From the NCBI RefSeq assembly GCF_022682495.2, contig NC_071392.1, positions 108,490,896 through 108,554,895 of the forward strand: DNA of 64,000 bases, read 5' to 3'. This DNA comes from Desmodus rotundus (Eukaryota > Chordata > Mammalia > Chiroptera > Phyllostomidae). Positions 22,691-33,559 of this stretch are shown piece by piece (position 1 is the stretch's first letter; the number at the start of each line of letters is the position of its first letter). The notes under the pieces were generated by a model, which was given only the letters and a program-made list of their open reading frames with translations, did no database searches and had not been told where the DNA came from. Made by a program: the position numbers and the translations under genes.

Positions 22691-23589
22691 CATAACAAAG
22701 TCCCAAATCTAATTTACCATGAACCATTATAACAACTGATTCCATAATTGGGGGAATGGAGAGATGCTTAATTTCATCTTTTTAAAGAGTATGCTGTTGA
22801 TGGAAAAAATCGGTACCATCAGGTGAGGTCTGGGTGTTTGGCAATGTCACACAGACATAGCTTTATCGCTGGCTCCCAGAGAACCCCAGGGACTAATAAT
22901 CTTTTGGGCACTTTGGGACATTTGAGGAGAAAGTCACTCTGTGAACCTAAAACTAATCATTGCATATCTGAAAGCTCTCTGGAAAAATTTGAACATTTCA
23001 ACAACCGCCACCTCCCTCACTTTAAGTGCGTTCAGCATTTTCCCTCCTCAGAAATGACTTGTAAGTTTGTGCTTTTAATTATTATCATTCTCCCCTAAAA
23101 TTACAGGCAAAGCACTCAGTGATATTTGAAACATCAATTACTGGCCTGCAGCCCTCTGCTACTGTTTCTTTGCCTGCTGCCAGGGCTGTGAATCCATTTT
23201 CTGCGTTTCTTTCAGATTTTCTGAAACAAAATTATGGAAAATCGCTGTTGGCACATGGCATTTTTCCACAATGGTCAGAGTTATTGAATTGTGCCGTTAC
23301 GTGCTAGTTTGAGACAGCATTCCAACTTCAAATGCCAGCCTTCAAACTATCAGAACATGTTCCCCAATCCGGGCTTCATAAATTTTCCACAGGAAAAGTC
23401 TCCAAAATCTGCCATGGCTTTGCCTGAGGTGCCTACTGAGCATAACTGCATGGTTGTAATGGTCAGGTCGCTGATTTTTAGTTCATCTCTTTTTCAAGCT
23501 CTCAGATTCTACTTTTCTTTCTGTCTTCGCATCACAATTGTTCATGCTGTGTGACCACTGAGCCAGGGGACGACCTTCACGAAGGGGCC
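22691..23589. other. No gene seen; unassigned sequence
   Basis: Short frames up to 91 codons without domains. No repeat that I can name. Confidence 0.4.
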
Positions 23590-24480
23590 TCCCTGCCACC
23601 AGGCTCTCTGAGCCTCCATGAAAGGCAGTAACCTGTTGGCAGCCACTTTGAACTTACCTTCTCTGCCACTTCATATTAGGCCCCCTATCTGTGCAACTGA
23701 TTTCCACAGGCCTTCACACACAAAATTCCTGACTCTACTCCTCCTTCTGTATTCCCCACTGAGGTCTCAGATGCACATAGAAATTCTGGACGTTATTCTC
23801 AACGACTTTGTCTGAGCCCACGTGGTCATTGTGTTAATTCTACTTCCAATGTCTCTATCACATTGATTTCTTTACTATCACTGGCCTTTCTTCCATATTT
23901 TTCCAATAAGCTCCTGGCTTATAATTTGGCATTAGCCTAGCTCTTCGTCAGTGTATCTTCCACACTGCTATCCAATGGATTATTTTAAAATATACATATT
24001 TATTAGTTTATCCAAAGACTATTGAGCAACTCCCTTCACCTATAGTAGGCACTGTGAAGGGGTGACTCCATACCCTAAATGTTGTTAGCCATCGGTATTC
24101 CGCTGCTTAGAAAGAGTCAAGGATCTTCCCTGTGAAGTAGTCCCAGCACTTTCACATGGTTGGATCCTCAGGGACAATGCTGTTCTGGATTCACTGTATC
24201 TCTCTGGTCATACTTCTCTCCATTTCTTTCAATGTACCCTGCCTTCCAGCTGTGCTAATCTATCTGTTGCCTAAAACGGCAGGAACTTTCTTGGCCCCGA
24301 ACTTTTACCATACCATTCCACTGCCACTGAGTACCTATCTTTCACAGCTAGTACATGCCAACTGGTTTTTAAGGTGCGACTTAAATCTCACTCCTCTGTG
24401 AAGCCTTTCCATTCTTCCCATTCTAGCTCTAAGTTCCTTTGTGTGCCCATCACACTGCATACATGTCTTTAAAATCTTAA
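23590..24480 (+). repeat. L2 LINE, ORF2 3' part, plus strand
   Basis: Several L2 landmarks occur in order: 'cttccacactgctatccaatggattattttaaaa', 'tcacatggttggatcctcagg', 'gacttaaatctcactcctctgtgaagcctttcc' and 'tgcccatcacactgcatacatg'. The match is patchy and 24000-24150 is poorly aligned, so several indels are likely. Confidence 0.65.
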
Positions 24481-24514
24481 TAGGAGGTGGAGAAGGTGGA
24501 TAATATAGGATGGC

Positions 24515-24745
24515 AATAAGGAACACAAGGTTTGAGGTCAGATGGGTGTAAGTTCTGTTATTGACTAGTTGTAAGGTCTTTGGCAAGTTGCTTATCCCAT
24601 TAAAGCCTCAGTTTACCCATATGTAAATGAGGGATATGAATAGATATACCTCATAGGGCTATAAATTGAATTTAATGAGCTCGTTATATAAAGTGTCTAT
24701 CTTAGAGTAAATGTTGAATTCATTTATAGCAATTATTATTACTGC
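24515..24745 (+). repeat. MIR SINE, plus strand
   Basis: 'gttctgttattgactagttgtaaggtctttggcaagttgctta', 'agcctcagtttacccatatgtaaatgaggg', 'cctcatagggctataaattgaatttaatgagc' and 'taaagtgtctatcttagagtaaatgttgaatt' give the full core-to-tail order. Confidence 0.9.
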
Positions 24746-24769
24746 CATTGTCATTACTATTATTGTAGA

Positions 24770-24935
24770 GTGGCTCATCGCATGCTATTGCAATTTTTTT
24801 TGTGCCTCTCCCACTAGACTTCATGGTCTTACACTACAAGGACCACATCTATTTGTAACCTCTGTTTATTCAGTATGAGGCCTTACTTAGCATAAGGCCT
24901 TATTTATATCAAATGCTCAATTAACATTTGCTAAA
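24770..24935 (+). repeat. L2 LINE 3' end, plus strand
   Basis: 'ctcccactagacttcatggtcttacactacaaggaccacatc' and 'cataaggccttatttatatcaaatgctcaattaacatttgctaa' fit the L2 3' terminus ending in a degraded TGAA-type tail. Confidence 0.75.
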
Positions 24936-26190
24936 AAAAATTTATATGGAAATTCACAGGCACTTCAAACTCAACATATAAGGAAGCCAAAACCATTAGC
25001 TTCCCCCAAAGTATGTAAAGTGTCTAAAATAGTGCTTGCCATGTAATTATTGGTAAAATAATAAGTAAATTACATCATGGTTTAAATTAATTCAGCTAAA
25101 CACATTGATGAGTCACTCTTTTGACCATGTGTAAGGGTTACAAATATGAACTTCTGTGGGAGTTGAGATGTTTGATTAAACTGCTTAAGTCAGAGATTCC
25201 ATAAATATCCATTTTTTAAAAAGCCATGCAAACCACATATTCTCCAGGTTTTATCTCTAGGAAACTAGACTATAAGCCACTCATATAACTTAAACTTAGC
25301 TCTTGGTACCTGCTGGCTTGAAGAAAGGAGGAAGATAGAGAGGTTTGAGTGCTACCTTGCTCAAGAAAGCCCTCTGGTTGATTTACGTGTGTTTTAAGAT
25401 CCAAGGTGAAATATAATTCCCACATTCCCTAAAACATAACTGCAATCATCTGTTCTATGTCCTCTTGGTCTTACCTCATCAAAGGTTAGCCCCAAACTCT
25501 GCATTCCCAACCACAGGCTGGTGATGCATCCAAGAGCCTCTCCGTTTCTCAGACTGGTCTGTACACTGTATGCTATTATTTTCAGTGCCCTGCATATACT
25601 AATTATCTGTCTCTATGGCACACTGCTGTAGGCATGCATCATCTTCCATTGACTATAGGGATGTAGCACTGGGCCTTTTCTTGATATATCCTCGCAATGG
25701 CTTAGAAAGAAGCCCATCAATGTTGTACTACATAGCTAGAGTAAGGTTTGTTTTTCTTTCTGTTTCTTTTTTCAGAATCAAGGAAAGAGAAAAGATAGGT
25801 CCATTTGGTCCTTGATATATGTAAGGAAAAATACATAGTAGTTTTTCACAAAGTATGTAAAGTTCCTAGAGCAGTGTCAAACACATGGAAGTTACTAGAA
25901 TGAGCCTGCCTTTGCATTGAGATAGAGCATAGATGGCATCATAATCTTATTCACCACCAGCCCTTTACGTACGCTGCCTTTTGTACCTGCTGTCGTGAGA
26001 GAGCTGACTTGAACTCCTGTCCCTCCTGCCCAGTGTGTGTGTGTGTGTGTGTGTGTATGTAATTTTGGTTGAGATTTTCAACTTCTGCAAACTTGAATTT
26101 CTGAATAGAGGTGACAGCTTTTAAACTCTGCAGTGCTAGGTGGGAGACTGAAGTGAAATTTTACAATAGAGATAGACTGGTATGGTCCAA
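24936..26190. other. No gene seen; contains a (GT)n tract
   Basis: No coding evidence. A (GT)n microsatellite lies at about 26034-26058. The phrases 'aagtatgtaaagtgtctaaaatagtgcttgccatgtaattattgg' (25012) and 'aagtatgtaaagttcctagagcagtgtcaaacacatgg' (25850) look like two MIR tails, each too short to be certain. Confidence 0.45.
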
Positions 26191-26191
26191 T

Positions 26192-26790
26192 TTTACTCAT
26201 TCATTCATCATTCCAAGAACAGTTCTTGACTCTTCCATGGCTCAGGCCTTCTGTTAGGCACCAGTGACAAAAATGGTGAGTGAAAGCAGACACAGACATG
26301 GTCCTTTTACTGTATAGTACAGGGGTTGGTAAGCTTTTTCTGTAAAGGACTAGATAGTAAATATGTTAGGCTTTGCAGGTCATGCAGCCTTTGTTGCAAC
26401 TACTCATCTCTGCTTTTGTAGTGCAAAAGAAGCCATAAACACTATGTAAATGAATGAACATGACTGTGTTCCAATAAAACTTTATTTACAAAATGGGCAG
26501 AGGGCAAGGATTGGTCTGTGAGCCATAGTTTGCTAACTCCTGGTCTATTGTGATAGACAGAAGGCAACTAAGCAACAATACTAACTAATAAGTGAAAACA
26601 ACCTGGTTCCAGGTGAGTGTATAAGTAAGGATGCTCACATGCGTTAAGATCTGAAAGATGTGTGTATCTAGAAAGGAAAGAGAAATGGGGAATATAATAT
26701 AACATGGAGGTGGAGAGGTTGGCAAGGACCAGAACATGCAGGACCAGTAGACTATATTCAGGGTCTTGTCTTTGTCCTCATATATGGAAA
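26192..26790 (-). repeat. L2 LINE 3' region, minus strand, split by a Charlie element
   Basis: 'actcattcattcatcattccaagaac', 'cttctgttaggcaccagtgacaaaaatg' and 'acatggtcctttt' are antisense L2 3' end. After the hAT insertion it resumes with 'agacagaaggcaactaagcaac' and 'ggcaaggaccagaacatgcaggaccagtagactatattcaggg', the antisense L2 upstream region. The order on both sides shows the hAT element landed inside the L2. Confidence 0.75.
26320..26542 (+). mobile_element. hAT-Charlie nonautonomous element inside L2
   Basis: Inverted termini 'caggggttggtaagcttttt' and 'agtttgctaactcctg' bound about 220 bp with 'ggactagatagtaaatatgttaggctttgcaggtcatgc' and 'gtgttccaataaaactttatttacaaaa', a common mammalian Charlie-group MITE. 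The flanking 8-mers 'gtatagta' and 'gtctattg' match at 5 of 8 bases, compatible with a decayed hAT duplication. Confidence 0.85.
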
Positions 26791-27342
26791 GTCCCTCGTA
26801 ACTATTCATGTCTTTCTTTTCCTCTCTGCCTTCACATGGCTGGCCACCTACATGGACACTGCTGACCATGGGTGTGGACCTCCTATCAAAGGTGCTCACA
26901 CAGGGAAAACATCCACGGTCACTCTGAGGGCAGTTACAGCCTTCAACTGCCCCCTCATCGTGAATAGTAAGAGGAAAATCAAATCTTAGAGAAAGCAAGC
27001 TTGCTTTCAGTGCTTCCCTCTGGAATCTTGGGCCTCAGAACCCCCACTGCCCATGCCTGGGCTCCCTTCTTGCTCTCTCCTGGCTCAGGGCATCCTCATC
27101 CTGCAGTGGAGGATCTAGACTCCAGATTCTAAAGCACAGCAGGTGTGACCTGGGACATGTTCTTCCTCATGGTATTCCCTGGGGGTAGTACTCTTCTCTT
27201 TGTGCTTCCTTTTACATAGCTGTGAGATACATGATAGTTATTCTACCCACCTCAAAGTGTTACAGTAAATTGGAAATGTAAATTTTTCTTGTGTGTGTAA
27301 GTGCATGTGGATATTGGTGCTGAGTAAAATGGTCAGTTCCAA
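26791..27342. other. No gene seen; unassigned sequence
   Basis: No nameable repeat. The 137-codon minus-strand frame (26585-26998) begins in this stretch and continues into the L2. It has no domain and is not believed to be coding. Confidence 0.45.
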
Positions 27343-27915
27343 AGCAGTTGGTACTGTCTTCTGATTAAGAGCGTGGGTCTGGAGCCAGATTTGTTGGATT
27401 CAAATCCTACCTGTTCCACCGTATTAGGAAGAATCATGGCCCTGCAAAGACAGCCACATTCTAATTCCTGGACCCTGTGATTATCTTGTCTTTTATGGAA
27501 AATGGAAGTTAAGGTTGCAGATGGTAAGGTTGCTGAACAGCTGACCTTGAGATGCAGAGATTGCCCTGGATTACCCAGGTGGATCCAGTGTAATCGCCAG
27601 GGTCTTTAAAAGTGGAAGAGGAAAGCAGGAGGTCAGGACACCTTGATTCAGCCCCGTGAGATCTGAGTCAGGCCTCTGACCTACAGAACTGTGGCAATGA
27701 ATTTGTGTTGGTTTAAGCCACTAAATTTGTGGTAATTTGTTATAGCAGCAGTAGAAATCTCATACACCCACTTATTCCTTCATGCCTCAGTATTCAAATT
27801 GTGTTCAGTGGGGATAATTAGACTACCTACTCGACAAAGGTAAGACTTAAATAAAGCAATAGATGTATAGCACTTAGCACACAGCGTGATGGTAAAAACC
27901 CAATAGTGTTAGCTC
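27343..27915 (+). repeat. MIR SINE, plus strand, split in two by an MLT1 LTR
   Basis: The left part (27343-27420) is the tRNA-like head: 'gattaagagcgtgggtctggagccagatttgttggattcaaatcc'. The right part (27770-27915) is the core and tail: 'cctcagtattcaaattgtgttcagtggggataattagactacctac' and 'agcacttagcacacagcg'. The parts are collinear, so the LTR inserted into a pre-existing MIR. Confidence 0.85.
27421..27769 (+). mobile_element. MLT1-type (ERVL-MaLR) solo LTR inside MIR
   Basis: 'aatcatggccctgcaaagacagccacattctaattcctgg', 'gccctggattacccaggtggatccagtgtaatcgccagggtcttt' and 'cagaactgtggcaatgaatttgtgttggtttaagccactaaatttgtggtaatttgttatagcagc' follow the MLT1 LTR from near its start to its end. 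No internal retroviral sequence is attached. Confidence 0.85.
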
Positions 27916-29973
27916 TGTCCCTTAGTTCATTGTGTCCCTGTCGCAAAGTCAGAAAAGATGCCTGCTTTTTCTCAAACAGGCCACAGATGTTCTGCCTGAC
28001 CCAGTTGGCTATGGTTTGCCTAAGACACTTGGAGGACTGGGTCCGTTTCATCCTTGTGGTCCTAGCGGCCCCCCAATATCTTGCAGAACTTAGCTGTGTC
28101 TCTAATGATTGACCCAGACTAAACTAGACATGCTCCCATTGAATAAGTGTGAGCCTGGGAAGCCTGCTTTATCATTGTTTAATGGGGTTGCTCCTTTTCT
28201 GAGAAGTAAAGTAAAATAAAACTCCTAGATGAATATATCTGCAGCTCTTAGAGTATCAGTATGCTTTCCAGCATACTACAGTCCATACTATTCAAATTAT
28301 TAACAAATAAAGATTACTATAAATTATTAACTGTTTGCCAGGGGAATGATTTGCATATTTTAAAAAAAGCCTCTTCATATTTGATTTTTAAAACTCCTTC
28401 TCTCCTTGTGAATCATGAAGGATTATTGGGATGACAGGTTTTTTTGCTTGGCTTTATGATGCTCATTTGGAGGTAGGAAGCAGTTGTTGCCTGAGCTTGT
28501 GCTGGGTGTCTGGCTCCCTGCCCGGGAGTCCTCTTTTCCATGCATATGGGTGGACATGCTTGGGCCTGTGGCCTCAGACCTGCCCAGGCACACATCCCTG
28601 CTCGGGCCCTGAGCTGGGAGTCTGGAAGGGGCTGGCTCATTCACAATCAGAAGAGCTAGGGATCTCTCCGGGGCTGTGGACCTTCACCTCTTTCCTGAGA
28701 ACAGCTGGGTCTGCCTCTGTTACAGTCTCCCTGTTTCCTCCCACTTCAGTTCTGCTGTGCTGCACTCAAAGTTCCTCTGTGTCCATCTTATAATCTGGAC
28801 TTCATACTCTGCTCCTAAATGGTGTGCCCTGAAGATAATTTCTCATAGCCCTCCCCAACACTGTGCAACTGCGTCCTTATATTCCTGGCTCCTGACTCTT
28901 CATCTAGCTTCACAGACCCTGAAACCCAATGTCTTCTCCTGCCTGAATCTTCCAATGGGGGCAAATGAGAAAAAGCGGAGTTGGTTCACCAATATATCTT
29001 CACGTAAAGTGACCCTGCACCAGTATTTATTTGGGTGGTGGGGGATACATCAACAGGCCAGGCATTGGCTTGACCTCTCTTTGAAAGGATGAATGTCTGG
29101 GTTGATACTTGACTGATAACATGAATAACAAGGTCACAGCTCATCTTTTCAACCCTAAAAAGGAATTGCTCTTCCAAAGCCCCAGAGGAAAGTGGAGTCT
29201 GGCTTTTTGATTATACGTTTCATTGCAATGCAGTGATGTAATGTCATACATGATAAAACTAGGGAGCTGGGCTTGGATAGAAGTCAACTGAAGCTTGCAG
29301 GCTTAATCCAGGTTTGGGTATTTCAAATTTGTCCAGCCATGATTTCTGGGGCAAGTATTTGAGGTTAGAATAGCTTATGAGTAACACGGACCATTGGTTA
29401 GTTTCGTTTGCAATTCAATGGGCCTCTGCAAAGGAAACTTTGCTCATATGGTTTGGAAAGTGTCATTTGGAAGGGAAAACTGAGTTAATCTCTACATCTT
29501 GAGAATTTTGGAAGGGAGGCTTTTCTCTTCCATTTTATTGGAGCCTAAATGAATGTGGACAGGTAGAGAGACTCTCAAGTATGGTAAAGGGCCTGACAGG
29601 TTTGGTTTTGTGTGCATTTGTGGGTAATCCCTGGTTGAACTGGGTGATTCTGGGTCAAGGAGCAGTTGACACAAGTTTGTGAAGACAAGCTTATAAAGGA
29701 AGGCCCTGTGCTTTGGGCTTGACTCTGGGCAGAGGCCTCTGTGTTTTTACCATCGTCCCTCACACCTTGGCTCCTTCCTGAAGGTGTTGCTCTTGAAAGG
29801 GACAGGCCCCTTAGCAGTGACAGTCCAGGATAGCTTATGTGGGGAGCATACTGTTCCCATTGCATTCCCCTGAGGGTGAGGTACTTTCCTGGTTTTGAAT
29901 AAATATTTGAGGATAAGGAAGCCTTATTGGCTCCCTGATACAAACCAAAGTCTTGGTTGGGTCTCACAACAGA
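27916..29973. other. No gene seen; unassigned sequence
   Basis: About 2 kb. Overlapping frames at 28413-28793 (73-120 codons) and 28676-29092 (138 codons) lie in a GC-richer patch and have no recognisable domains. The T/C-rich sequence at 28690-28930 weakly resembles L2, but I could not anchor it. Confidence 0.4.
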
Positions 29974-30095
29974 CATGGTGGGCAAAAGTAGGTTTACAGT
30001 TGTAATACAAATAAATAATCCAATAATTAATCAATAACAACACAAGAATAAACTTTTGCATGCTCACAACTGTAAACCTACTTTTGCCCACCCCA
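29974..30095 (+). mobile_element. Mariner-type MITE (copy B)
   Basis: Left terminus 'ggtgggcaaaagtaggtttacagttgt' is the exact inverted complement of 'acaactgtaaacctacttttgcccacc' at the right. The interior is AT-rich with 'caataattaatcaataacaacacaagaataaac'. A TA follows the right end. The element is almost a perfect hairpin with no coding capacity, so it must have been moved by a mariner transposase in trans. Confidence 0.9.
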
Positions 30096-30149
30096 TATAT
30101 GTAAGTAAGTGAATATTTTTTAAAAAATGAGATGTTTTGTCCATTTATG

Positions 30150-30640
30150 TTAGTGATCCTGGCATTCATTATTCATGTGTGCATTCCATTAATAGTAGAG
30201 TTGCTCTAGGCAGAGTAGAAACAATGGTAAGTAAAATCTGAGGGCTCGGGTTCTGCCCACATCATGCTTGCAGGCTGGTTGGGGAGCTAGCTATTCAACT
30301 AATCATAGACACAAATGCAAAATTCTTCCTTTGCTTAGTGCTCTGGAGGGAAACTGTAACCAACACAATGAAAGAAATGGTAATCTGAGGACCAGGCTCA
30401 GCTTCCCCAGCAAAATGATGACTGAACTGTATGTTCAGTGGAAAGGGAGTAGAGGATATCGTGGTTCTTCTGGCCAAGGGCACAGCACATGCAAAGAGCC
30501 TGGTGTGGGAGGGAATGTGGTGTGGTCAAGGCCTTCAAGGAAGCATGGTCATTGCAGAGAGCTGAAAGGAAGCTGGAGCCGGACAAGTGATCAGGGTTCA
30601 GATGATGGAAAGCCTTTAGCTTGGCTAAGGATTTTCCAAG
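30150..30640 (-). repeat. L2 LINE, minus strand
   Basis: 'cattcattattcatgtgtgcattcc', 'gctctaggcagagtagaaacaatggtaag', 'ggctggttggggagctagctattcaactaa' and 'cacagcacatgcaaagagcctggtgtgggaggg' are antisense L2 3' landmarks. The 153-codon plus frame at 30268-30729 runs along this repeat and is not a gene. Confidence 0.7.
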
Positions 30641-31584
30641 ACTTTCTCCTTTGTAATGCTCCACCTCCCCTCAACCTTCCTATCTTAGATGAGTTAATAT
30701 TATTTAAGGTGAACTGTCTTAGGATTTAGACTCTGCTCATTCATTTCCTGGCTACATAATTCTTCCTGGTATATATGGAGGCTTCTTATCCGAGGGCTAC
30801 TTCTAGCTCCAAAAGTCATTTATCTTTCCTGAAGCTCCTCGAACACTAGAAAGCCTGCGTCTATCACTCTCCTTTTAATGTTATCCACAGGACAGTTCTG
30901 GGCATCCAGCCTCAAACTCCACCATAATATCTGAATCTATTTCTTTTTGGCCTCCTAAATCTCAGGCATTTCTGGATCCTGAAAGGTCCAATTGGCTTAA
31001 GAAGGATAATCAGGGAGTGGCTGTGACTGTGGAGACTGACCAGGGCTGACCTCTGAGGAGAGCCAGTTGTCCCTCTGGGGAAAGACCTGGAACATTCTTC
31101 CTGCCAGCTAGCTGCCCTGCCCTAATCCCCACCAGTCTCCCTCTGGCTTTTTCTTCCCCTAATTATAACCTGAGTTGAGTCATCTGGTATAGCTAGTGGT
31201 GGTTAGGGTTTAATGTCTGCTCTAATAGTTACTTAGTCTTTGGGATAAGTAAGGAAAGTGGTGGGTTTGAAGTAGGCTAATTCTCCTCAGGACTGAGGTC
31301 ATTCATAGAGGTTCATTAAGAAGACACAGAATAGCTTTAAAAGCCACTAAAGAAACAAAGTACTCATAGTTTCCATTCAGCCATCCCCCAAATATCTGTC
31401 TAATTTTAATTCAGATAAGTAATCGGGGCACAACATGGACACTGAATATGTTGCTACACATACTACTAGAGGGGGGTTTATCTTTAACTCATCCATGTAA
31501 TCTTCATCTATTCTTCCAGAAAAAAGAAATACGAACAAGAGATACTTAAACATCCATATGTCCAAGATTTGTTTGGGTCACTGA
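30641..31584. other. No gene seen; unassigned sequence
   Basis: No frame above 62 codons with any recognisable feature and no nameable repeat. Confidence 0.4.
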
Positions 31585-31732
31585 AGAAATGCAGACTCCT
31601 GGACCGTGTCCTCTGATGATTCTGACTCAACTGGTTGGACGATTGGACTTAAGAAACTTGAGTTTTTAATAACCACCCCAAAATAGTTCTGTTGCAGGTG
31701 GTTCGTGACTACACTTTGAGAACTGGGGTGGC
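31585..31732 (+). mobile_element. MER5A fragment, plus strand
   Basis: 'gaaatgcagactcctggaccg', 'tgattctgactcaactggttgg', 'gagtttttaataaccacccc' and 'ggtggttcgtgactacactttgagaactg' match the right three quarters of MER5A. The left terminus is missing. Confidence 0.8.
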
Positions 31733-32422
31733 AATCCTCTTGCTCCTGGTATGGACTGAGAGTCTGGCCTGTCCTTTCTGGAAGAAGGAGAGGATGAGAG
31801 AGCTGGAGGCTCTGCTGGACTTTGTGGATGAGCTGTTCGGTCCTGTATTATGTTGCTCATGAAGTCCGTAAGAGCCACACTTTAAAGGTTCAGGTTATCT
31901 TCCATGATACCAAAAAACTTAAGAGATAGGATATGGTCACAGGTTCTTACATACTCTGACTCTAATTGAGAAGCGAGGCCTGTTGATAATCTACTGCAGT
32001 AAACAGGATGTGATACATGTGAAGGAAATGTATTGATCTGTAGTATTTCTAAGGACACATAACGAAACAGCTGAGTCTGTGGGTTAAAAGTACCAGGGAC
32101 AATAGATGAGTAAAATCCGTTATCTAAATAAAACCTGGTCAAAATGAGCAAGTTGTAAAAACCTACTATTTGGAGGGTAAAAACTAGTACTGTATGACTT
32201 CTTACAGAAAACAACACTGAAAACATGTTCTATAAAGCATATTGCAGAATTTAAAGTGCTCCCACGCATTCTCTAGGAGAAGCACAAGAAAAATGCCTTC
32301 AGTTTGAGGACAAAGGAGTGTGCTCTAGGAACCAGATCGTGCGTTCCCTGGGCTGCCTTTCATTTGCAGCAATGGCTGAAAGACAAATGTCAGTGTGTTT
32401 CAGGAAATAAACCATGCATACA
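31733..32422. other. No gene seen; unassigned sequence
   Basis: A 114-codon minus frame (31882-32226) has no recognisable domain. No nameable repeat. Confidence 0.4.
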
Positions 32423-32956
32423 ACATTTTATTTATTTTTATTTATATATTTTTTAAAATTTTTACTGAATTTATTAGGCTGACATTTGTTAGTGAAATTA
32501 TATACGTTTCAGGTGCACTATTTACCTGTATATTGCATCGCCTGTTCACCACCCAAAGTCAAGTCTTCTTCCGTCACCATTTATCCCCCCTTTATCGTCT
32601 TCTACCTTCCCTCATCCCCTTTCCCTCTGGTAATCACCGTACTATTGTCTGTGTCTGAGTTCGTTTGTTTTTTTTCACCCAGTCCCCCAACCCCCTCCCC
32701 TCTGACAGCTGTCAGTTTGTTCTCCCTGTCTATGAGTCTGTTTCTGTTTTGTTTGTTAGTTTGTTTTGTCCATTCGATCCCACATATAAATGAAATCATA
32801 TGGTATTTGTCTTTCTCTGACTGGCTTATTTCATTTAGCATAATACTCTCCAGGGCCATCCATGTTGTTGCAAAAGGTGAGATTTCATTGTTTTTTATAG
32901 CTGAGTAGTATTCCACTGTATAAATGTACCACAACTTTTGTTATCCACACATTTTA
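32423..32956 (-). mobile_element. 5'-truncated L1 3' end, minus strand
   Basis: Reading the minus strand from 32948 gives the ORF2 C-terminus (LWYIYT-like 'MWYIYTVEYYSAIKNNEI' and 'TTWMALESIMLNEIS'), then a 3' UTR with G-rich sequence and an A-rich tail near 32431-32460. The 8-bp direct repeat 'acatttta' at 32423-32430 and 32949-32956 is a likely target duplication. It is a typical dead-on-arrival L1 copy. Confidence 0.85.
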
Positions 32957-33555
32957 AACAGTATCCTGGCAATCAGAGAGATCAGATAAATGCAGAAATT
33001 TTCACAAAAGAACACAATCATACATGAACAGATAAGTTAATAATATAAATATAAATGTAGCATCATTACCTGGTCCAGAATCCCATAATTTTCAGGAATA
33101 TCCTGGATGTTATTTGGGTGAAAGTATGGGACAATGAGGGTAGATTAATATCTTTATCTTACAGGGAGAATTGATAGTTACTTATGTGTTCATTACATCT
33201 ACAAATCAGAAAACCAACAATCAGCTAAGTGTATAAATGCTTGAAATAATATATTTTCTGAGTGACTAGGGGATAGTGGGGTTTAGTGTTCAGTTAGCAA
33301 ATGGAAGCACAAAGGAAGGGAAACAAAATGCAAAATATATTAAACTAAAACTAAAACAGACAAAACCAGATAATATCAACAAAAATGAAAAACTCTAGAA
33401 CAATATGCACAAAGCAAATTACTTCTTTCTAAAAACCTTTTCAACTTGGGTCAGTATAAAACTGCAATTTGGGTCAGTATAAAACTGCAATTACTTGCTC
33501 TTTAAAAGAAACAGTGAAAATAAAGATATTTCCGTAGAGTAATTTTTCAATGTCT
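32957..33555. other. AT-rich unassigned sequence
   Basis: AT-rich, stop-dense DNA between two L1 fragments; contains the exact 23-bp tandem duplication. No coding evidence. Confidence 0.4.
33446..33491 (+). repeat. Exact 23-bp tandem duplication
   Basis: 'ttgggtcagtataaaactgcaat' occurs twice head to tail (33446-33468, 33469-33491) with no mismatch. No larger repeat explains it; probably replication slippage. Confidence 0.9.
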
Positions 33556-33559
33556 TAAA

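Noticed and set aside
30268..30729. 153-codon plus-strand frame
   Set aside because: It lies along an antisense L2 remnant and has no host protein resemblance.
32602..32934. 110-codon minus-strand frame with clear protein-like motifs
   Set aside because: The motifs are those of the L1 ORF2 C-terminus, so it belongs to a truncated L1 and not a host gene.
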